Below, piece after piece: positions 54,815-64,000 of a DNA stretch of 64,000 nt. The notes under the pieces were generated by a model. That model searched no databases, was not told the origin of the DNA, and saw only the letters and a program-made list of their open reading frames with translations. The DNA comes from Paludibacteraceae bacterium (GTDB taxonomy: Bacteria; Bacteroidota; Bacteroidia; Bacteroidales; Paludibacteraceae). Numbering within the stretch: the first letter of the stretch is position 1; the number at the start of each line of letters is the position of its first letter. The stretch is from positions 1 through 64,000 of the forward strand of contig JAKSLB010000012.1 of assembly GCA_024401435.1 (NCBI GenBank), read 5' to 3'. Made by a program: the position numbers and the translations under genes.

Positions 54815-55097
54815 TTTGACCTGTTTTTTTATGATTAACTATTTTACTTGAAGGATGTGCCTAAATATTGCATGCGATAGAATTAAAATTGCATAAAAAT
54901 CAGAGCTCAATAAGAATTGTGTAGGGTGTGTTTGTATATATGTAATGTTTGGAAAATGACAAGAAATCCAACTGAAATTAAGAACGAAGTAGGTTGTTTC
55001 TATTGTGGAATAGATTTATATTCATTGTTGATTATGGTTATCCTTACATCTATTTCTTTTATTTGAATTTTGACTTTAATACTTAATAAAGTTTTTG

Positions 55098-55105
55098 TAA
55101 ATTTG
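55098..55105 (+). promoter_or_regulatory. -7 promoter box of ftsK
   Basis: TAAATTTG with TTTTTG just before it, 14 bases upstream of the ATG at 55120. Confidence 0.55.
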
Positions 55106-55119
55106 TAAAAAATTATAGT

Positions 55120-57711
55120 ATGGAAAAAGAAAAACAGAAACAGAATGAAGTGCCCGCAAAAGGTGGAATTTTTTCAAATATAAGACATGCATTGACTAAC
55201 GAGCCGTTTCGTGTGGCAATAGGGGTTGTTATTATCATTTCTGGACTTTTTTTGGCAATGGCTTTTTTCTCGTTTTTTTTCACGGGATGGGAAGATCAAA
55301 GTTTGTTGAAGGGTGATTTCTCTGATGAATATTTAACACAAAACATAAAAAACTGGACAGGGTTATGGGGTGCAAAATTGTCCGATTTTTGTATTAATAG
55401 AACTTTTGGAATTCCAGTGTTCTTTTATCTTTTTTATTGGTTTATTGTAGGATTTTGGTTGATAACCGTCCGACCTTTTAAAGGTAAAATGTTAAAACTT
55501 TTTTTTGTCTGTTCTTTTTTCTTGATATGGGGATCTGTTTTAGCGGGTTCTTTTATCGAAAATTATGAATCTACATTTTTGTTTTTAGGTGGAGAACATG
55601 GTTATCAAGTCAATCTGTTTTTACGAGCTAACATTGGGGTTGTCGGAGTTGTGTTGTTGTTGATCGTTACGCTTGTGATTTTCTCTTTTTATGCTTTTGA
55701 TGGAGTCTATGAGAAATTTATACAAGTAATTGATAAATTGTTTGCACCAAAGCCTGCTCCGGTGGTGGTAGAGAATCAAGAAGAAGAGAATCCTCAGCAA
55801 GAAGATACCTTAACGAAAGAGCAGAAACTTGATACAGAGAATGTCGTAAATACGGATATGAATTCGTCAGATTCTCCTTCCTCTGATGGTGAGGAGAAAA
55901 TGAATAATGCCGTTACAGAAACAGGAAACGAAAATAGTTTGAAAGAAACTGTTACTGATGTGCCATTTGAAATTGATAATAATAATTCTCAAAAGGAGGC
56001 TCAATATCAAACAGATACAAAAGATGATGAACAAACACAATCGTTGAATGCCAATCTTCAAAATGAGTCGATATCTGAAAAAACAGAAATAACTACTGAT
56101 CCTGATTCTACGCATAAAACGTCGATAGAGGGTGAAAGTACGGATGGTGTTGGATTTGTAATAGAACAACAAACAGTTGAGATGATGAAAGAGGGTGAAG
56201 AAATGGAATTATATGATCCAACCAAAGATTTGGAATTCTACAAAAAACCAACGTTAGATTTGTTTGACGAACATGTTATCCAGCAAAATATTGATTTAGA
56301 AGAACAAACCAAAAATAAGAATAGAATTGTAGAGGTTTTGCATAGCTTTAATGTGGAAATCACATCTATTAAGGCTACTGTGGGTCCTACAGTTACTTTG
56401 TATGAAGTTACGCCAGCGCCTGGTGTTCGAATTGCTAAGATTCGAAACTTAGGCGATGATATAGCTTTGACTATTGCAGCCAAGGGAATACGTATTATTG
56501 CACCGATTCCTGGAAAGGGAACGATTGGTATTGAAGTACCTAATGCTAAATCAGTTGTGGTTCCAATGGCAGAAATAATTGGCAGTAAGAAATTCCAAGA
56601 ATCGAAATTTGAATTGCCAATTGCATTAGGTAGAACGATTACCAATGAGGTCTTTATGTTGGATCTTTGCAAGATGCCACATGTATTGGTTGCAGGTGCT
56701 ACCGGTCAAGGTAAATCAGTAGGTTTGAATGCTATCATAACATCGTTGTTATACAAGAAACATCCGTCAGAATTGAAATTTGTGATGGTAGACCCTAAGA
56801 TGGTTGAGTTTAGTATGTATGCTCCGATAGAGAAGCACTTTTTGGCGAAGATGCCAGATGCAGAAGATGCCATCATTACAGATGTGAAAAAAGTGGTTCA
56901 AACGTTGAATTCTCTTTGTGTGGAGATGGATAATCGTTATGAATTGTTGAAAGATGCATCTGTTCGTCAGTTAAAAGAGTACAATGAAAAGTTTGTTAAT
57001 CGCAAATTGAATCCAGAGAAAGGACATCATTATATGCCATATATAGTTGTTGTGATTGATGAGTTTGCTGATTTGATTATGCAAGTAGGTAAGGATGTGG
57101 AGACACCGATTGCACGTATTGCGCAAAAAGCACGTGCTGTAGGTATCCATATGATTCTTGCTACGCAACGTCCGTCAGCGAATATCATTACGGGAGTTAT
57201 TAGAGCTAATTTCCCTGCTCGTTTTGCGTTCCGTGTTTCCACCGGTTTGGAGTCTCGTGTGATTTTGGATACAAGTGGTGCTGAGCAGTTGATAGGTCGA
57301 GGTGATATGTTGATTTCACAAGGAAACGATTTGGATCGTGTGCAGTGTGCTTTGGTTGATACGCCGGAAGTTGAACGTATCGCTAAACATATAGCAGAAC
57401 AACAGGGATATCCAACAGCCTTTATATTGCCAGAATATGTGGATGAGAATGAGGGAGGAGAAGGTAAAGCTGATGTAGATTTGTCGAAAAAGGATTCAAT
57501 GTTTAATGAAGCAGCTCAATTAGTTGTGGCAACACAACAAGGCTCAACCTCAATGATTCAGAGAAAGTTCTCTATCGGTTATAACCGTGCAGGAAGAATC
57601 ATGGATCAGTTGGAAGCTGCAGGTATTGTAGGTCCTGCTGAAGGTAGTAAACCTCGACAAGTTATGGTGACGGATATGGCAATGTTGGATACTATTTTAT
57701 CATCTATTTAA
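55120..57711 (+). CDS. ftsK: DNA translocase FtsK/SpoIIIE
   Basis: 863 residues. Four N-terminal membrane helices (about 33-195) anchor it at the septum. A linker rich in Glu, Asn, Gln and Ser (about 205-365) is followed by the motor: alpha/beta domains with P-loop GATGQGKSVGLN, Walker B YIVVVIDEFADLIM and the ATQRPSANIITGVIRANFPAR segment. The C-terminal gamma winged helix (about 800-863, SMIQRKFSIGYNRAGRIMDQ) reads polar KOPS-like sequences. It pumps chromosome ends apart and activates XerCD at dif. It starts a same-strand run with the lolA-like and trxB genes. Confidence 0.96.
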   Translation: MEKEKQKQNEVPAKGGIFSNIRHALTNEPFRVAIGVVIIISGLFLAMAFFSFFFTGWEDQSLLKGDFSDEYLTQNIKNWTGLWGAKLSDFCINRTFGIPVFFYLFYWFIVGFWLITVRPFKGKMLKLFFVCSFFLIWGSVLAGSFIENYESTFLFLGGEHGYQVNLFLRANIGVVGVVLLLIVTLVIFSFYAFDGVYEKFIQVIDKLFAPKPAPVVVENQEEENPQQEDTLTKEQKLDTENVVNTDMNSSDSPSSDGEEKMNNAVTETGNENSLKETVTDVPFEIDNNNSQKEAQYQTDTKDDEQTQSLNANLQNESISEKTEITTDPDSTHKTSIEGESTDGVGFVIEQQTVEMMKEGEEMELYDPTKDLEFYKKPTLDLFDEHVIQQNIDLEEQTKNKNRIVEVLHSFNVEITSIKATVGPTVTLYEVTPAPGVRIAKIRNLGDDIALTIAAKGIRIIAPIPGKGTIGIEVPNAKSVVVPMAEIIGSKKFQESKFELPIALGRTITNEVFMLDLCKMPHVLVAGATGQGKSVGLNAIITSLLYKKHPSELKFVMVDPKMVEFSMYAPIEKHFLAKMPDAEDAIITDVKKVVQTLNSLCVEMDNRYELLKDASVRQLKEYNEKFVNRKLNPEKGHHYMPYIVVVIDEFADLIMQVGKDVETPIARIAQKARAVGIHMILATQRPSANIITGVIRANFPARFAFRVSTGLESRVILDTSGAEQLIGRGDMLISQGNDLDRVQCALVDTPEVERIAKHIAEQQGYPTAFILPEYVDENEGGEGKADVDLSKKDSMFNEAAQLVVATQQGSTSMIQRKFSIGYNRAGRIMDQLEAAGIVGPAEGSKPRQVMVTDMAMLDTILSSI

Positions 57712-57756
57712 TTGTTCAGGAAATCGTATGGTTTCTGTTATTTAAATTTTTTGAAT

Positions 57757-58410
57757 ATGAAAAGACAGTTGTTTATTTTAATATCATTATTGATTTCAGT
57801 TATGTCATTCTCTCAGGAATCTGCAGTCGATCCAAAAGCAAAGGCTTTGTTGGAGAAGGCAATAACAACTTTTGAAAGTAAAAAAGGAGTTTCTGCAGAT
57901 TTCACTATTAAAGTTGAAAACACACGAAACGAAAAGCAAGAGAATTATCAGGGAAATGTTATCCTGAAAGGTGAAAAATTTAAACTTTCGTTGTTAGATG
58001 TAGATACTTATTTTGATGGGAAGACGCAATGTGTGTGGATGAAAAAGGAAAATGAAGTGACTATTAGTAATCCGGAAGCTGATGATTTAAAAGAAATTAA
58101 TCCTATTTTATTAATGAAATCTTGCAAAACTGATTATAAAATGCGTTATTTGGGACTAGAAAAAGTTGGGAATAAGATGATGGAAAAAGTAGAGTTGTAT
58201 CCCAATGATTTAGGTAGTAAATATTCTATGATAACGTTATTTATGAGCAAAGATGATTTGCAATTGAATACGATTACATTAAAAGGGAAAAATGGAATAA
58301 TCACTTATTTTCAATTAAATAAGGTTGAATATGTGAAGGATTTAGCGGATGACTTATTCGTGTTTGATGTGAAAAAGAATCCAAAAGTTGAAGTGGTTGA
58401 TTTGAGATAA
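57757..58410 (+). CDS. LolA-like outer-membrane lipoprotein carrier protein
   Basis: 217 residues from the ATG at 57757 (MKRQLFILISLLISVMSFSQ); the upstream TTG start is rejected because it puts 15 residues before the signal peptide. The mature part is a LolA/LolB half-barrel (KAKALLEKAITTFESKKGVS, ADFTIKVEN, WMKKENEVTISNPEADDL). It would carry lipoproteins across the periplasm. It lies 45 bases after the ftsK stop, a neighbour pair common in Bacteroidales. Confidence 0.87.
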   Translation: MKRQLFILISLLISVMSFSQESAVDPKAKALLEKAITTFESKKGVSADFTIKVENTRNEKQENYQGNVILKGEKFKLSLLDVDTYFDGKTQCVWMKKENEVTISNPEADDLKEINPILLMKSCKTDYKMRYLGLEKVGNKMMEKVELYPNDLGSKYSMITLFMSKDDLQLNTITLKGKNGIITYFQLNKVEYVKDLADDLFVFDVKKNPKVEVVDLR

Positions 58411-58513
58411 TTGATTCACGAATAGGATTGAATAAGAACAATATAAGCTCTTTTCCCCTTATAAGAATAATAATACAAAGAAAATAAATCAAAGATAATA
58501 ATTCATTTAAAGT

Positions 58514-59461
58514 ATGGCAGATATAGAGAAAGTACGTTGTTTGATCATAGGATCAGGTCCTGCTGGATATACAGCAGCTATTTATGCAGCAAGAGCAAAC
58601 TTATCCCCAGTGTTATATGAAGGTATATTACCTGGTGGACAGTTGACAACCACTACCGAAATAGAAAATTTTCCGGGATATCCGAATGGCATTTCTGGTG
58701 CGGAAATGATGGAAGATATTCGAAAGCAAGCCATACGTTTTGGAACGGATATTCGTTATGGTATTGCAACAAAGGCGGAATTAAAGCCTAATCATAATAT
58801 CATTACCATTGATGGAGAAAAACAGATTGAGGCAACAACCTTAATCATTTCAACTGGCGCATCTGCCAAATATTTAGGATTGGATGATGAAAAAAAATAT
58901 GCAGGGATGGGAGTTTCTGCCTGTGCAACCTGTGACGGCTTTTTCTATCGTAAGAAAACTGTTATAGTTGTTGGTGGTGGTGATACGGCTTGTGAAGATG
59001 CCTTGTATCTTTCTAGAATGTGCGCAAAAGTTTATTTGGCTGTTCGAAAAGACAAATTAAGAGCATCAAAAGTAATGCAAGAACGTGTTGTGAATAATGA
59101 AAAAATTGAAATATTGTATAAACATGAAGTGATAGGATTGGATGGCGATAATGGTGTTCAGTCTGCGCTTCTTTTGAAAAACAGAGGTGAGAGCTCACAG
59201 GAAGAGTATTCATTACCTGTTGATGGATTGTTTTTAGCAATTGGACATCATCCGAATTCAGGCTTATTCGCTGAATATCTTGATTTGGATGCGGAAGGTT
59301 ATATAAAGACAAAAGGTGCTACAGCTCAGACAAATGTACCAGGTGTTTATGCTGCTGGTGATGTGGCAGACCCTTCCTATCGTCAAGCAATTACGGCTGC
59401 TGCAAGTGGATGTAAAGCTGCAAAAGATGCTGAACGATACTTGTTGGCAAATGGTTTGTAA
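58514..59461 (+). CDS. trxB: Thioredoxin-disulfide reductase
   Basis: 315 residues, the standard low-molecular-weight TrxB. FAD motif [20 protein letters not shown] (10-29), redox pair Cys137-Ala-Thr-Cys140 in [15 protein letters not shown] motif [17 protein letters not shown], and C-terminal FAD contact [20 protein letters not shown]. It passes NADPH electrons to thioredoxin, which also feeds DsbD (gene at 24460). It lies 103 bases after the lolA-like gene; no separate promoter box was seen. Confidence 0.97.
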   Translation: MADIEKVRCLIIGSGPAGYTAAIYAARANLSPVLYEGILPGGQLTTTTEIENFPGYPNGISGAEMMEDIRKQAIRFGTDIRYGIATKAELKPNHNIITIDGEKQIEATTLIISTGASAKYLGLDDEKKYAGMGVSACATCDGFFYRKKTVIVVGGGDTACEDALYLSRMCAKVYLAVRKDKLRASKVMQERVVNNEKIEILYKHEVIGLDGDNGVQSALLLKNRGESSQEEYSLPVDGLFLAIGHHPNSGLFAEYLDLDAEGYIKTKGATAQTNVPGVYAAGDVADPSYRQAITAAASGCKAAKDAERYLLANGL

Positions 59462-59536
59462 AAAGATTGAAGAATAATCTTTGTTTGAAAATTTTAAAAA
59501 TCGGGGAATTTATAGGAGTCCCTATGTTAAATATAA

Positions 59537-61576
<2,040 letters not shown>

Positions 61577-61587
61577 GAGGATAAAGA

Positions 61588-62124
61588 ATGTTTGAAGATC
61601 TAAAAAGAAAATATATTGATTGGCAAATAAGTTCATGCGAAACTGACAAAAAGTTCAAAAGAGAAAAAAAATTTTTGAATTGGGATGATGTATCTACAGT
61701 TACAGTTTTACTTTCGTATGAAGGAACTCCAAACAATTCGGAAATGGATCAGATAATGCAAATGCTTTCAGATAAAGATGTGAGTGTTTGGTGCTTTGTC
61801 TCATCCAAAAGTTATCTTCGTCAAGATTCGGAAAAAGCGACATTCTTAAATCCTAAATCATTGACTTTGTTCTCTATGCCTAATAAAATCATAAAAGGAA
61901 GATTCTTTTCTGAGACATCTGATGTGTTGATAGATTTGACATTAAAAGAGAATCTTCCACTTAAATATTTGGCTGGTATTTCGAAGTCTCATTGTCGATG
62001 TGGAAAACGGAAAGAGAATTATGCATTATATGATTTGGAGATTAGTCCGACACAAAGCATGTCACGAATTGATTTATTAGAACAAATTTTATATTATCTA
62101 AGAACGATAAAAACTAAAAATTAG
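61588..62124 (+). CDS. DUF6913-like protein between ligA and dapA
   Basis: 178 residues, soluble (MFEDLKRKYIDWQISSCETD, WDDVSTVTVLLSYEGTPN). The C-terminal part has KYLAGISKSHCRCGKRKENY. This looks like the Bacteroidota-only family found next to dapA (DUF6913 by recollection). Function unknown. A Shine-Dalgarno AGGAGG lies 7 bases before the ATG, which is rare in this window, and it overlaps the end of ligA. Confidence 0.78.
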   Translation: MFEDLKRKYIDWQISSCETDKKFKREKKFLNWDDVSTVTVLLSYEGTPNNSEMDQIMQMLSDKDVSVWCFVSSKSYLRQDSEKATFLNPKSLTLFSMPNKIIKGRFFSETSDVLIDLTLKENLPLKYLAGISKSHCRCGKRKENYALYDLEISPTQSMSRIDLLEQILYYLRTIKTKN

Positions 62125-62145
62125 GGAATGCGTGGAAATTTTTTA

Positions 62146-62153
62146 TAATTTTG
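62146..62153 (+). promoter_or_regulatory. -7 promoter box of dapA
   Basis: TAATTTTG followed by CA, 29 bases before the ATG at 62183. Confidence 0.6.
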
Positions 62154-62182
62154 CATTCCATAAAGAGATTTGGTAAAATAAA

Positions 62183-63076
62183 ATGACACAGACAAAATTT
62201 ACAGGATTAGGTATTGCGCTAATCACTCCATTTAACGAAGATGAGAGTGTCGATTACGATGCTCTTGGAGTCCTTTTGGATTATCAGCTCCAAAATGGTA
62301 TAGATTATCTTGTTGTGTTGGGAACTACAGCTGAAACTCCCACATTATCGGAAGAAGAAAAGAAGTCTGTCAAACAGTTTGTCCTAAATAAAGTAAATGG
62401 TAGAGTTCCTATTGTTTTGGGTTTAGGCGGAAATAATACGAAAGCAATTGTAGAAAAATTAAAGAACGATGATTTTACAGGTGTAGATGCCATATTATCT
62501 GTCGTTCCTTTCTATAATAAACCATCACAAGAAGGTATTTATCAACATTATAAAGCTATTGCAGAGGCTTCAAAAGTTCCTGTCATTTTATATAATGTTC
62601 CTGGTAGAACAGGCGTGAATATGTTACCTGACACGACAATTCGTTTGGCTCGTGAATTTAAAAATATCATTGCTATCAAAGAGGCTTGTGGAAATATGGA
62701 TCAAATAAATGATATCATTAAACGTAAGCCAAAAGACTTTATGGTGATTTCGGGTGATGATGGAATTACTTATCCATTGATAACAATGGGTGCTCAAGGT
62801 GTTATTTCTGTTATTGGTAACGCATTTCCAAAGGAGTTCGGACGTATGGTTCGTTTGTCTTTACAAGGAGATTACGAGTCAGCTCGCGTTATTCATCAGA
62901 AATTTACGGATTTGTTCGATTTGTTGTTTGTGGATGGTAATCCAGCAGGAGCAAAATGTATGCTTTCTTTAATGGGTTATATTAAGAATAAATTACGTTT
63001 GCCACTTGTCCCAACAAGAATGGTTACATACGAGAAAATTCGTGAGGTTTTGAATGGTTTAAATGTAAAATGTTAA
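62183..63076 (+). CDS. dapA: 4-hydroxy-tetrahydrodipicolinate synthase
   Basis: 297 residues. It condenses pyruvate with aspartate semialdehyde, the first step to diaminopimelate (cell wall) and lysine. Schiff-base Lys166 is in NIIAIKEACGN, Tyr137 in VPVILYNVPGRTG, and the GTTAETPTLS loop is conserved. Standard length for the family. truA begins 10 bases after its stop, so the two are cotranscribed. Confidence 0.97.
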   Translation: MTQTKFTGLGIALITPFNEDESVDYDALGVLLDYQLQNGIDYLVVLGTTAETPTLSEEEKKSVKQFVLNKVNGRVPIVLGLGGNNTKAIVEKLKNDDFTGVDAILSVVPFYNKPSQEGIYQHYKAIAEASKVPVILYNVPGRTGVNMLPDTTIRLAREFKNIIAIKEACGNMDQINDIIKRKPKDFMVISGDDGITYPLITMGAQGVISVIGNAFPKEFGRMVRLSLQGDYESARVIHQKFTDLFDLLFVDGNPAGAKCMLSLMGYIKNKLRLPLVPTRMVTYEKIREVLNGLNVKC

Positions 63077-63086
63077 TTCATCAACT

Positions 63087-63815
63087 TTGCGTTATTTCGT
63101 AAAATTTTCTTATAAAGGTACAAATTATCATGGATGGCAGGAACAACCTAATGATGTTTCTGTCCAATCTGTGTTGACTGATGCAATGTCTACAGTTCTT
63201 CGTTGTCCTATCGAGCTTGTAGGCGCTGGACGTACAGATGCAGGAGTTCATGCAAAATGTATGTATGCACATTTTGATATGAATGAGAGAATAGAAGATA
63301 CAAGACTTGTCATTAGTAAATTGAATAATTTGTTACCTCATGATATTGCTGTAGATGATATTTATGAGGTCGAACCAGATTGTCATGCAAGGTTTAGTGC
63401 TAAATCGAGAACTTATAAATATTATGTTACAACAAAAAAATCTGCTTTTCTAACAGAATTTGCTGCTAAATATACTTTCCCAATAGATGTGGAGGCAATG
63501 AATGAAGCGGCAGAAAAATTACTGAATTATACGGATTTTACAAGTTTTTCAAAGGTTCATACAGACGTAAAGACCAATAATTGTGTAATATATTATGCCA
63601 AGTGGGAACAAACAGAAGATTGTTTGGTCTTTACCATTAAGGCAAATCGGTTTTTACGTAATATGGTTCGTGCTATAGTGGGAACTTTGATAGAAGTGGG
63701 GAAAAAGAAACTATCTATTGACCAGTTTTGTGAAATTATAGAAAAGAAAAATCGTTGTGCGGCAGGTATGTCAGTTCCTGCACAAGGCTTATTCCTGGTT
63801 GATGTGGAATATTAA
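63087..63815 (+). CDS. truA: tRNA pseudouridine synthase A (TTG start)
   Basis: 242 residues. It converts uridines 38-40 of the anticodon arm. Catalytic Asp51 is in LVGAGRTDAGVHAKCMY, and FLRNMVRAIVGTLIEVGKKK is conserved near the C-terminus. The start is TTG at 63087: it gives MRYFVKFSYKGTNYHGWQ, which aligns with the family start, and there is no in-frame ATG between it and an upstream stop. It is cotranscribed with dapA. Confidence 0.94.
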   Translation: MRYFVKFSYKGTNYHGWQEQPNDVSVQSVLTDAMSTVLRCPIELVGAGRTDAGVHAKCMYAHFDMNERIEDTRLVISKLNNLLPHDIAVDDIYEVEPDCHARFSAKSRTYKYYVTTKKSAFLTEFAAKYTFPIDVEAMNEAAEKLLNYTDFTSFSKVHTDVKTNNCVIYYAKWEQTEDCLVFTIKANRFLRNMVRAIVGTLIEVGKKKLSIDQFCEIIEKKNRCAAGMSVPAQGLFLVDVEY

Positions 63816-63915
63816 TCATAGAGAGTTAATATTTATTAAAAAAATTTTTCAAATATCAATCAAACTATTATCTTTACAATGTAAAGGGTAAGAACTTATA
63901 GTAAGTGTTGTTGAT

Positions 63916-64000
63916 ATGCGAAAAATAGAAATGGTTGATCTTCGAGGTCAATATAAAAACATAAAAACAGAGATTGATGAGTCGATTCAGTCGGTCATCG
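63916..64000 (+). CDS. DegT/DnrJ/EryC1/StrS-type aminotransferase, 5' end only
   Basis: The first 28 codons read MRKIEMVDLRGQYKNIKTEI and DESIQSVI, matching the opening of PLP-dependent sugar aminotransferases (VDL-GQY--I--EID). The window ends here, so this is cut by the edge and not truncated in the genome. A box TATCTTTA near 63869 could be its promoter. Such enzymes often start surface-polysaccharide gene clusters. Confidence 0.7.
   Translation, partial: MRKIEMVDLRGQYKNIKTEIDESIQSVI

Overview
The window comes from a low-GC member of the order Bacteroidales (phylum Bacteroidota). Direct support: many genes are preceded by the phylum's -7 promoter box TAnnTTTG, Shine-Dalgarno sequences are rare, and two secreted proteins end in type IX secretion (T9SS) sorting domains. 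Lineage-typical families are present: DUF4290, DUF6057, DUF6913-like, a long Rho with a disordered insert, a Tgt without zinc cysteines and a MurA with Asp in place of the active-site Cys. The family or genus cannot be fixed from the sequence alone.

Layout. 1-1500: a frameshifted IS4-type transposase cut by the window edge, its terminal repeat, and a decayed IS982 transposase. 1528-8716 (minus): complete F-type ATP synthase operon atpD-atpC-membrane ORF-atpB-atpE-atpF-atpH-atpA-atpG. 9002-16290: a large VIT/vWA/TonB_C/TPR/DUF2135 protein, a Fur-family regulator divergent from pheT, a small lipoprotein, and a degenerate repeat region. 16291-22825: a CBM6-bearing glycoside hydrolase, the tgt-lptG-prsW operon, a methyltransferase, tRNA-Ser and tRNA-Lys. 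22927-29857 (minus): a five-gene envelope/redox run (DUF6057 membrane protein, beta-propeller lipoprotein with a CxxCH, DsbD, nitroreductase, SDR). 29999-30578: two MITE-like elements in tandem. 30656-34154: a T9SS-sorted secreted protein and a T9SS-sorted GH5 endoglucanase. 34376-41676 (minus): a tight seven-gene cluster (ketosynthase, ACP, dehydratase, thioesterase, hotdog protein, RND/MMPL exporter fused to a methyltransferase, FAD desaturase-like enzyme) resembling part of an aryl-polyene/flexirubin-type lipid pathway. 41952-43136: an esterase and two identical tRNA-Asp genes.

43404-50515 is the accessory region: a divergent sigma-like protein with a translationally coupled partner, a Uma2-like protein, a repeat-containing lipoprotein, then a structured leader, a 43-residue peptide gene and a lipoprotein with a FISUMP/C-type-lectin-like C-terminus. 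The last 60 codons of that lipoprotein look like the variable region of a diversity-generating retroelement (DGR): nearly all codons are NNC, as expected if AAC codons had been diversified at adenines. A long hairpin follows the stop codon. No reverse transcriptase lies in the window. Next come a REP-associated tyrosine transposase (RAYT) flanked by palindromic repeat clusters, and an ORF6N-domain gene abutting a third MITE copy. The MITE ends match the end of the IS4 element at the left edge, which suggests mobilisation in trans.

50616-64000: housekeeping genes murA-DUF4290 (minus), then rho, ftsK, lolA-like, trxB, ligA, DUF6913-like, dapA, truA and the start of a DegT/DnrJ/EryC1-type aminotransferase gene.
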